Shown here in pieces: positions 41,590 to 47,054 of a stretch of DNA of 47,054 nucleotides. Below the pieces are notes generated by a model. The model did not search any database. It was given only the letters and a program-made list of their open reading frames with translations, and had not been told where the DNA came from. The stretch spans positions 1 through 47,054 of the forward strand of contig URRW01000020.1 in assembly GCA_900550285.1 (NCBI GenBank), written 5' to 3'. The position numbers and the translations under genes were made by a program. Every line of letters starts with the position of its first letter. The stretch's first letter is position 1. Source of the DNA: an uncultured Lachnospiraceae bacterium. GTDB taxonomy: Bacteria; Bacillota; Clostridia; Lachnospirales; Lachnospiraceae.

Positions 41590-42879
41590 TCATCCGTAAA
41601 CCCGGATCACGCCGGAGATCTCCTTCATCACAGCCATCTGCTTTAACTCCCCGAGCGCATCGTCAAAATGCTTCTCCTGCACAAGATCCGTAATAATCAC
41701 CAGCTCTGAAATACCATCCACGCTCTTTTTCTGATAAACCTGTTCGATGCTCACGCCGTGCTCTCCCAGGATCCCGGCGATCTTTGCCAGGACGCCCGGC
41801 CTGTCCACAACCTGCGTCCGCATGAAAAACCTGCTTTCCGTCTCCTCCACCGGCTTGACCGGAAGATCTTTGTAACAGCCGCAGCCGATTTTCCCGCAGG
41901 AACCGTGCAGGATGTTGCGCATCGCGTCGATCACATCGCCCATTACCGCGCTGGCAGTCGGCATCTGCCCTGCCCCGCGCCCCATAAACATCGCGTCGTC
42001 GCACGCCTTTCCATGCACAAAGACCGCATTGAACGAATCCCTGACCGACGAAAGCGGATGCTCCTGCGGCAGAAGCATCGGATGGACTTTTACCTCGATC
42101 CCGTCCTCCGTCAGCTTCGTCATGCCGATCAGCTTGATCGCATAGCCAAATTCCTTTGCATACTGAATATCGTTCGCCGTGATCTTCGTGATCCCTTCCG
42201 TATATACCTGTGAAAAAGTCACGCGGGAATTAAAGGCGATGGAAGCCATGATCGCCAGCTTGCGTCCCGCGTCATAACCCTCCACATCCGCCGTCGGGTT
42301 GCTCTCCGCATATCCGAGCTTCGTCGCCATCTGCAAAGCGTCGGCATAATCCATCCCGTCCTCCGCCATGCGCGTCAGGATATAGTTGGTCGTCCCGTTG
42401 ACGATCCCCATTACCTCCGTAAGCTGGCTTGCCGTCAGGCTCTGCCGAAGGGGACGGATGATCGGGATTGCCCCTGCCACTGCGGCTTCAAAATGAAGGT
42501 CGCAGCTTTTTTCTTCCGCCGCGGCAAACAGTTCTGCGCCGTGCTCCGCCAAAAGATCCTTATTCGCCGTCACTACCTGCTTGCCTGCAAGCATCGCCTC
42601 CTGCAGCCATGTCAGCGCAGGCTCGATCCCGCCCATTACCTCGATCACGATCTCGATCTTTTCATCCCTTACGATCTCCTGCCAGCTGTCCGTCAAAAGC
42701 TCCTGCGGGACGCCTTTTCGCTGCCTGGATCTGTCGCGCACTAAGATCTTATCAATCACAAGACGCGCCCCCGTCTTTGCGATGATGTCCTCTTCCAGTT
42801 CTTTTACCAGCTTAAATACGCCGCCTCCGACGGTTCCGATCCCCAGAAGCGCCGCGTGAACCACTCTTTCCTTCCCCAT
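41590..42879 (-). CDS. hom: Homoserine dehydrogenase
   Basis: A 429-residue enzyme reducing aspartate semialdehyde to homoserine for Met, Thr and Ile synthesis. The nucleotide-binding GIGTVGGGVFKLV (about 12-24) is followed by ITANKDLLAEHG-type and FEAAVAGAIPIIRPLR catalytic segments, VMGIVNGTTNYILTRM and ADVEGYDAGRKLAIMAS. The C-terminal ACT domain (about 350-429, FFMRTQVVDRPGVLAKIAGILGEHG) would sense an end product, commonly threonine. The ATG at 42879 follows GGAGAAGAGC. No riboswitch or T-box was seen upstream; only 46 bases separate it from the preceding hairpin. Confidence 0.96.
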   Translation of the reverse strand: MGKERVVHAALLGIGTVGGGVFKLVKELEEDIIAKTGARLVIDKILVRDRSRQRKGVPQELLTDSWQEIVRDEKIEIVIEVMGGIEPALTWLQEAMLAGKQVVTANKDLLAEHGAELFAAAEEKSCDLHFEAAVAGAIPIIRPLRQSLTASQLTEVMGIVNGTTNYILTRMAEDGMDYADALQMATKLGYAESNPTADVEGYDAGRKLAIMASIAFNSRVTFSQVYTEGITKITANDIQYAKEFGYAIKLIGMTKLTEDGIEVKVHPMLLPQEHPLSSVRDSFNAVFVHGKACDDAMFMGRGAGQMPTASAVMGDVIDAMRNILHGSCGKIGCGCYKDLPVKPVEETESRFFMRTQVVDRPGVLAKIAGILGEHGVSIEQVYQKKSVDGISELVIITDLVQEKHFDDALGELKQMAVMKEISGVIRVYG

Positions 42880-42925
42880 GCTCTTCTCCTCTGCTCTCAT
42901 CCCATGCTGTCTTACTTACAAAACA

Positions 42926-42949
42926 GGGAACAGGCAGATACCTGTTCCC
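42926..42949 (-). terminator. Hairpin between the small coiled-coil gene and hom
   Basis: GGGAACAGG (42926-42934) and CCTGTTCCC (42941-42949) form a perfect 9-bp stem with a 6-base loop, followed on the minus strand by TGTTTTG. As no promoter fits between it and hom, it may be a partial terminator or processing site. Confidence 0.6.
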
Positions 42950-42990
42950 CATCTTTTCAGAACAGTGCGCCCTTTAAAACAGCGCCCTGC

Positions 42991-43200
42991 TTATTTCAAT
43001 GTAGAAATTACGTCCGCTACGGACTTGCCGGATTCTTTGATCGCGGCATACAGCGTCTGCAGCTCTTCCTGTTCTTTTGCCTTGGCAAGCGCTCTCTTGC
43101 GCGCCTTCAATGCCTTCAGCGCGTCCTCAGCCTTTACGATTTCGCTGTCCAGAAATGCCATTTCCTCTTCGACTGTCATATTTTTCTTTCTTCTTGCCAT
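42991..43200 (-). CDS. Small basic coiled-coil protein, function unknown
   Basis: A 69-residue protein: MARRKKNMTVEEEMAFLDSE followed by a Lys/Ala/Glu-rich helix and ending SGKSVADVISTLK. It is almost all helical. Short proteins of this sort are frequent in Lachnospiraceae, but I know of no assigned function. The ATG follows GGAGGACGCAGGAATC. It lies about 100 bases downstream of purC and upstream of hom, all in the same direction. Confidence 0.65.
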   Translation of the reverse strand: MARRKKNMTVEEEMAFLDSEIVKAEDALKALKARKRALAKAKEQEELQTLYAAIKESGKSVADVISTLK

Positions 43201-43297
43201 GATTCCTGCGTCCTCCAACTAAAAATTTATAATGATACAAAAATGATAGCACGAAAGAAAGAAGATGTCCAGTAGCGCATGTATTTTTATTCCGGTT

Positions 43298-44170
43298 TTA
43301 CGCCAGTTTTTCCCCTGTCAGCATCTCGTACGCCTGCAGATACTTCTCGATCGTCTTGTCTACGATCTCCTGAGGAAGCGTCCAGTCGTTATCCGGATTC
43401 GCTTTCAGCCAGTCGCGGGCAAACTGCTTGTCAAAGGAGGGCTGGCCATGTCCGGGCTCGTAGCCTTCTGCCGGCCAGAAACGGGAGCTGTCGGGAGTCA
43501 GCATTTCGTCGCCGATTACCAGATTGCCTTCCTCGTCCAGACCGAATTCAAATTTGGTATCCGCAATGATGATTCCCCTGCTCAGCGCATATTCCGCGCA
43601 TTTTTTGTAAATCGCGATCGTCTTGTCACGAAGCAGCTCCGCATACTCCTGCCCCTTGCCCGGGAAATATTTTTCCAGATGGGCAATGCTTTGTTCAAAG
43701 GAAATATTCTCATCGTGATCGCCGATCTCCGCCTTTGTGGACGGGGTATAAATAGGCTCAGGAAGCTTGTCGGATTCCTTTAAGCCCTCCGGCAGACGGA
43801 TTCCGCAGACCGTGCCGTTTTCCTGATAGCTCGCCCAGCCGCTGCCGGTGATATAACCACGGACAATGCATTCTACCGGAATCATATTCAGCTTCAGTGT
43901 CTTCATGCTGCGGCGTGCGAACCATGGGGTACGGAAAAATTCCGGCATATCTGCGGTATCTGTGGAAATCATATGATTCGGAACGATGTCTCTGGTGTGA
44001 TCAAACCAGAATCTGGACATGCAGTTCAGAATTGCGCCCTTTTCCGGAATATCTGTAGCCAGAATCTTATCAAATGCAGAAATACGATCGGTGCAGACCA
44101 TAACCAGGCTGTCTCCCAGATCATACAGTTCACGAACTTTACCTTCCTTATATGGTTTATATTCTTTCAT
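43298..44170 (-). CDS. purC: SAICAR synthetase, probable mosaic gene
   Basis: A 290-residue enzyme joining aspartate to CAIR in purine synthesis. EGKVRELYDLGDSLVMVCTDRISAFD, NHMIS, MIPVECIVRGYITGSGW, PSTKAEIGDHDENIS and IADTKFEFGLDEEG are family landmarks; the frame is intact and length is normal. Codon use changes within it: residues 1-117 use GAA for all seven Glu and mostly GCA/GCT for Ala, whereas residues 128-290 use GAG and GAA about equally and GCG for most Ala. The change falls near RGYITGSGWASYQENG (about 43789-43870). Ends 98 bases before the small coiled-coil gene. Confidence 0.95.
   Translation of the reverse strand: MKEYKPYKEGKVRELYDLGDSLVMVCTDRISAFDKILATDIPEKGAILNCMSRFWFDHTRDIVPNHMISTDTADMPEFFRTPWFARRSMKTLKLNMIPVECIVRGYITGSGWASYQENGTVCGIRLPEGLKESDKLPEPIYTPSTKAEIGDHDENISFEQSIAHLEKYFPGKGQEYAELLRDKTIAIYKKCAEYALSRGIIIADTKFEFGLDEEGNLVIGDEMLTPDSSRFWPAEGYEPGHGQPSFDKQFARDWLKANPDNDWTLPQEIVDKTIEKYLQAYEMLTGEKLA
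43789..43870. other. Codon-usage breakpoint inside purC (possible chimeric junction)
   Basis: Left of this segment, genes look like the rest of the window (mixed GAG/GAA, GCG-rich). Right of it, purC 5' end, purE and yebC use GAA almost only, and gene order (trmD, second RNA methyltransferase, yebC) differs from what is usual in Lachnospiraceae. The segment encodes a very conserved part of PurC, a place where assemblers or recombination can join two genomes. Confidence 0.6.
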
Positions 44171-44192
44171 GTTGATTCCTCCCGTTATATCC

Positions 44193-44684
44193 TTATCTGC
44201 CTAATTCTTTCTGAAGTTTTTCGTCCTTTTCATAAATGGCCCTGGCCATATCTTCCCGATATGTCCTGTACTTAGCTGCCAGTCCTTCATCAGACAGAGC
44301 TCCCATCTGAATGGCCAGCAGGGCTGCATTCTTTGCCCCGTCAATAGCAACGGTCGCCACTGGCATACCACTCGGCATCTGAACAATGGAAAGCAGTGCA
44401 TCCATCCCATCCAGTTTTGCACCTGACAGAGGAATACCTACAACCGGCTTTGTAGTGAGACTTGCCACTACACCAGGAAGTGCTGCCGCCATTCCTGCTC
44501 CGGCGATAAATACGGAAGCCCCCTTCTTTTCTTCATCCGCAACAAAGCGGCTGAGTTTTTCCGGAGTTCTGTGCGCTGATGCCAGTGCCGCATCGTACGA
44601 TACGCCAAAGTCGTCCAGAACCGCAAAGGCTTTTTTCATGACCGGAAGATCCGAATCACTGCCCATGACTACTGCAACATGCAT
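44193..44684 (-). CDS. purE: N5-carboxyaminoimidazole ribonucleotide mutase
   Basis: A 163-residue class I PurE that moves the carboxyl group from N5-CAIR to CAIR. MGSDSDLPVMKKA, LASAHRTPEKL, IAGAGMAAALPGVVASLTTKPVVGIPL and PVATVAIDGAKNAALLAIQML-like segments follow the family in order. The ATG follows AAGGAGGACTTCTT. It lies 22 bases before purC. All eight Glu codons are GAA, unlike the genes further left. An attenuator-like hairpin precedes it. Confidence 0.96.
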   Translation of the reverse strand: MHVAVVMGSDSDLPVMKKAFAVLDDFGVSYDAALASAHRTPEKLSRFVADEEKKGASVFIAGAGMAAALPGVVASLTTKPVVGIPLSGAKLDGMDALLSIVQMPSGMPVATVAIDGAKNAALLAIQMGALSDEGLAAKYRTYREDMARAIYEKDEKLQKELGR

Positions 44685-44726
44685 AAGAAGTCCTCCTTTA
44701 TCCTTAAGGCTGTTTGCCCCAGATAG

Positions 44727-44791
44727 AAAAAATACTCCCTGCCCTACAATTCGAATATCTTAACGATACAATAAATCATAGTACAGAGAGT
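44727..44791 (-). terminator. Attenuator-like hairpin in the purE leader
   Basis: Minus-strand ACTCTCTG (44791-44784) pairs with CAGGGAGT (44741-44734, one G-U), with TAC/GTA pairing further in, and is followed by ATTTTTTC. It stands 43 bases before the purE start, so it would stop transcription before purE unless prevented. It does not resemble a purine riboswitch aptamer that I can recognise. Confidence 0.5.
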
Positions 44792-44945
44792 TTATAGATT
44801 CAGACATGGAATCAAGCCGCACAAAATTTGCGGCAAAAGAAAAAAGGTGGTCACCATGACATCTTCCCGGTGTATAAAAATATACAGTCCGGCCCTTCAT
44901 CGTTCTTGCTGCTTTCTTCTGCAGGAACATATGAGTCAATGTCAT
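44760..44945 (-). CDS. Possible small protein in the purE leader
   Basis: A 61-residue frame beginning MTLTHMFLQKKAARTMKGR, with an AAGGGG site five bases before the second of two ATG codons. It has mixed composition with several aromatic residues (VYFYTP, SLYYDLLYR) and no recognised family. Its 3' end overlaps the attenuator-like hairpin, so it could be a leader peptide whose translation affects purE, a real small gene or chance. It belongs to the right-hand, differently composed part of the window. Confidence 0.3.
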   Translation of the reverse strand: MTLTHMFLQKKAARTMKGRTVYFYTPGRCHGDHLFSFAANFVRLDSMSESINSLYYDLLYR

Positions 44946-44965
44946 CATAACCCCTTCCCGATATA

Positions 44966-44998
44966 ATAAGAGCTGGCACAATATCTGCCGGCTCTTAT
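44966..44998 (-). terminator. Hairpin upstream of the small leader frame
   Basis: ATAAGAGC-T-GGCA and TGCC-G-GCTCTTAT form an 8+4 bp stem around a 7-base loop. The minus-strand tail is TATTATATC, a poor T-run. It may be a weak terminator or a leader structure. The 573-base gap 44685-45257 holds this, the small frame, the attenuator and the yebC terminator. Confidence 0.45.
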
Positions 44999-45152
44999 GT
45001 ATCCCATACCAGTCTTTTCAGATTTATTTTATACGCTTTTACTGCACTTGTCCAGACAAAATGGCCAGTTCATAAAATAATATTGAAAAATTTAATTTAT
45101 TCTTATGCTTAATAAAACATAGTCCCTTTCCATAGCCTGCCGTAGACAAAAC

Positions 45153-45194
45153 AAAAGAGGAAGCATTCCCCATAAGGGAACACTTCCTCTTTTT
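45153..45194. terminator. Strong bidirectional terminator after yebC
   Basis: AAAAGAGGAAG pairs with CTTCCTCTTTT (11 bp), with an inner TTCCC/GGGAA stem around a short loop, then TTTT. It lies about 65 bases after the yebC stop. Confidence 0.88.
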
Positions 45195-45257
45195 ATGCTG
45201 CCGGTCATCCGCTGCGGTTTGCACAGCCGATACGGACCGACAGGATGCAAGTCGAAA

Positions 45258-45995
45258 TTATTCTTCGTTTTCTTCCGGAAGTTCCGCATTGTGATGAACT
45301 TCCTGTACATCATCCATACCTTCCAGTTCTTCAATGAGATGCTTCATGGTCTTAGCCTGATCTCCCTGAAGGGCTACGGTGGTATTTGGAATCATTTCTA
45401 CTTCAGATGCTTCTACCGGAATACCAGCGGCTTCGATAGCTTCGGATACGGTAACGAAGTCTTCCGGAGTGGTGATAACCTGATAGGTATCGCCTTCGGT
45501 AACCACGTCTTCTGCGCCAGCGTCCAGAGCCGCCATCATAACGGTGTCTTCATCGCACTTATCCTTGTCGATGACAATGGTGCCTCTGCGCTTGAACATC
45601 CATGCCACGGATCCGGTAGCCCCCAGGCTGCCGCCGTGATGGGTGAACGCGTGACGTATGTCAGCTGCCATACGGTTACGGTTATCGGTATTGCATTCCG
45701 CGATAATCGCAGCGCCGCCCGGGCCGTATCCTTCATAAGTCACTTCATCAAAGCCTGCACCGGAAGAAGCACCAACGCCCTTGGCAATAGCTCTCTTGAT
45801 GTTATCCTTCGGTACGTTGTTCTGTCTTGCCTTGAGCAGAGCCAGCTTCAGACGCATGTTGCCTGTCGGGTTGGCACCACCCATACGGGCAGCAATTGTG
45901 ATTTCCTTGGAAATCTTAGTTGTGATTCTCGCACGGATGGCATCATTTTTGCCCTTCGTACGTTTAATATTTTCCCATTTAGAATGTCCGGACAT
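45258..45995 (-). CDS. yebC: YebC/PmpR family protein
   Basis: A 245-residue protein of the YebC family (translation and transcription regulator; recently linked to proline-rich stalling). MSGHSKWENIKRTKGKNDAIRARITTKIS, NVPKDNIKRAIAKG, YEGYGPGGAAIIAECNTDNRNRMAADIRHAF and GGSLGATGSVAWMF are conserved. This is the SKWxNIK..KxKxDAxR subtype, not the SKFANIKHKKE subtype I expect in Lachnospiraceae. Its ATG overlaps the stop of the preceding gene by one base (TAATG), so the two are coupled. Confidence 0.93.
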   Translation of the reverse strand: MSGHSKWENIKRTKGKNDAIRARITTKISKEITIAARMGGANPTGNMRLKLALLKARQNNVPKDNIKRAIAKGVGASSGAGFDEVTYEGYGPGGAAIIAECNTDNRNRMAADIRHAFTHHGGSLGATGSVAWMFKRRGTIVIDKDKCDEDTVMMAALDAGAEDVVTEGDTYQVITTPEDFVTVSEAIEAAGIPVEASEVEMIPNTTVALQGDQAKTMKHLIEELEGMDDVQEVHHNAELPEENEE

Positions 45996-46576
45996 TATAA
46001 TTCCTCCTTTGTCCACCAGGGCTCGCCTAACAGGCGATCGAGGATGATGGCTACGGCGCTCCTCACGCAAAGGTGATTATAACTACCGCCACCATAAATT
46101 GGTTCAATGATATAGTCAAATTCCTTCATCATTTCCTTAGTCATTCCGAAGCCTGTGCCAAACAAGATGAAAACTGGCTGGTCTTCGTTATGAATCTTTT
46201 CCCGCATAGCCCGATAACTCACAGTATTAGGATACACCCTGGCATCCGTTGTGACAATGGCCGGCTTTTTCCCGCATTCTTCCTCAATCATATGAATGGC
46301 TGACTGGAGATCCGGAACCAACTCGGTTTCCTTGAACGCTTCCTTACGGTTTGCGTTATACTGGCTGCCGGCACCCGTCTTCCAGTGGTTCATAATGCGG
46401 AGGGCCATATCACGCTGCGCCTGCACGGGATGAACGATGAAATATTTCTTTACATCATAAGTCCTGGCGGTTCTCGCAATATCATGAAGATCATAATTTG
46501 TAAGAGCCGTAGTAACGACTTTCATGTGTTTATTATAAATCGGATAATGAATCAGTCCTATATAGACAGGAGCCAT
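45995..46576 (-). CDS. SAM-dependent RNA methyltransferase (SPOUT, TrmD-associated)
   Basis: A 193-residue SPOUT-fold protein of the Methyltrn_RNA_4 type. It opens VYIGLIHYPIYNKHMKVVTTALTNYDLHDIARTARTYDV and has the SAM-binding trefoil end FILFGTGFGMTKEMMKEFDYIIEPIYGGGSYNHLCVRSAVAIILDRLLGE. The target is probably a tRNA or rRNA. It starts four bases after trmD, with its ribosome binding site inside the trmD end. This pairing is familiar from Negativicutes and other groups rather than from Lachnospiraceae. Confidence 0.85.
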   Translation of the reverse strand: MAPVYIGLIHYPIYNKHMKVVTTALTNYDLHDIARTARTYDVKKYFIVHPVQAQRDMALRIMNHWKTGAGSQYNANRKEAFKETELVPDLQSAIHMIEEECGKKPAIVTTDARVYPNTVSYRAMREKIHNEDQPVFILFGTGFGMTKEMMKEFDYIIEPIYGGGSYNHLCVRSAVAIILDRLLGEPWWTKEEL

Positions 46577-46580
46577 GTAT

Positions 46581-47054
46581 TCACACCTCTTCTTCCTGAA
46601 CAATTTCTCTGATCAGTTTTTTATCTTCCGGGGAAAGTGTGAGTTTCTCCATAAGATCAGGCCGGTTTTTCATAGTACGGCGAAGAGCTTCCTTGCGCCG
46701 CCATCTGGCAATGTTGGCATGATGACCGGAAAGCAGGACCTCCGGTACCTTCATGCCTCGGAAATCCGCTGGTTTAGTATACTGCGGATATTCCAGTATC
46801 GGTTCATAAAAGGAATCGGTCACGGCGCTTCCGCTGTCCCCCAGAACCCCGGGAATCATCCGGGATACGGCATCGGCAATGACCATGGCTCCCAGTTCTC
46901 CGCCGGTCAGTACATAATCGCCAATGGAAATCAGTTCATCGGCAAGATATTCTTCCACGCGGTGGTCCACCCCTTCATAGTGCCCGCAGATGAGCACCAG
47001 ATGGTCATAGTCCCGGTAAAGCTGCTTCGCCTTATCCTGCGTGAAAGTCTGTCC
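46581..47054 (-). CDS. trmD: tRNA (guanine-N1)-methyltransferase, C-terminal part
   Basis: The frame continues past the right edge; about 157 residues are visible. LICGHYEGVDHRVEEY, ELISIGDYVLTGGELGAMVIADAVSRMIPGVLG and VLLSGHHANIARWRRKEALRRT are diagnostic of TrmD, which methylates G37 of tRNAs to keep reading frame. The knot-forming SPOUT core and the C-terminal helical domain are present; the N terminus is missing from the window. Likely part of the rpsP-rimM-trmD operon outside it. Confidence 0.96.
   Translation of the reverse strand, partial: GQTFTQDKAKQLYRDYDHLVLICGHYEGVDHRVEEYLADELISIGDYVLTGGELGAMVIADAVSRMIPGVLGDSGSAVTDSFYEPILEYPQYTKPADFRGMKVPEVLLSGHHANIARWRRKEALRRTMKNRPDLMEKLTLSPEDKKLIREIVQEEEV

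Noticed and set aside
44685..44760. A purine (guanine/adenine) or ZTP riboswitch before purE
   Set aside because: I could not find the conserved loop sequences of either family; only a hairpin with a T-run is visible.
45195..46076. A 293-codon plus-strand frame opposite yebC
   Set aside because: It is the complement of the highly conserved yebC gene and has no ribosome binding site or recognisable domain.

Overview
The window looks like a gut Lachnospiraceae-type (Clostridia, Bacillota) chromosome segment for about its first 43.8 kb. The grounds are consensus sigma-A promoters and strong AGGAGG-type ribosome binding sites, a SpoVAF/GerA-family germination protein (so a spore former), DUF1292, YitT, YcxB, TmcAL, UPF0210 and ACT genes, and moderately high GC with mixed GAA/GAG codons. 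It is ordinary core and accessory chromosome: no rRNA, tRNA, CRISPR array, phage or insertion sequence was recognised. The last ~3.2 kb (from about 43.8 kb) has different codon use, and its gene content (TrmD, a second RNA methyltransferase, YebC) reads more like a Negativicutes genome. The switch falls inside purC, in a highly conserved stretch, so the contig may be chimeric or recombinant there.

Layout. 0-1.2 kb: start of an exported protein (cut by the edge) and two small XRE regulators. 1.2-4.6 kb: a DUF4965/glutaminase-A-like protein and an amidohydrolase. 4.7-8.0 kb: DUF3783, trpS and a DEAD-box RNA helicase. 8.0-11.4 kb: a probable operon of a GH13 debranching-enzyme homologue that has lost its catalytic motifs, DUF5662 and a Cys/Met-rich small protein, divergent from a DUF1292 gene. 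11.5-16.4 kb: spoVAF-like gene, a DivIVA-like coiled-coil protein with seven 42-bp repeats, a YcxB-like membrane protein and tmcAL. 16.4-23.9 kb: UPF0210, ACT protein, walJ, coaE, polA, a zinc-finger membrane protein and nagA. 24.0-29.8 kb: nagB, then nagE-ptsH-ptsI-crr-antiterminator, all read leftward. 30.1-34.5 kb: pepF and a GH36 alpha-galactosidase. 34.6-39.1 kb: MarR plus a heterodimeric ABC exporter. 39.4-41.4 kb: yitT and an S66 peptidase. 41.6-43.8 kb: hom, a small coiled-coil protein and the 3' part of purC. 43.8-47.05 kb: the 5' part of purC, purE, a leader region with an attenuator-like hairpin, yebC, an RNA methyltransferase and partial trmD.

How the genes work together. The clearest regulatory unit is the PTS operon. 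A sigma-A promoter is followed by a LicT-type RAT site that overlaps a 17-bp intrinsic terminator, then the gene for the cognate BglG-family antiterminator, EIIA (crr), EI (ptsI), HPr (ptsH) and an N-acetylglucosamine-type EIICB (nagE). EIIA is therefore co-transcribed with an EIICB that has no EIIA domain of its own. nagB and nagA follow under their own promoter and complete GlcNAc uptake and entry into glycolysis. The antiterminator keeps both PRD1 histidines (H100, H159) but has Asn and Gln at the two PRD2 positions, and HPr has Lys at position 46 where the HPr-kinase serine is expected. Together these suggest wiring unlike the Bacillus model.

Other points: PolA appears to have lost its proofreading residues; the MarR operator is a perfect 19-bp palindrome; terminators between convergent genes are unusually clear. 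Start sites were chosen from ribosome binding sites where the longest reading frame was not the best choice. All family assignments come from reading the translated sequence, not from database searches.
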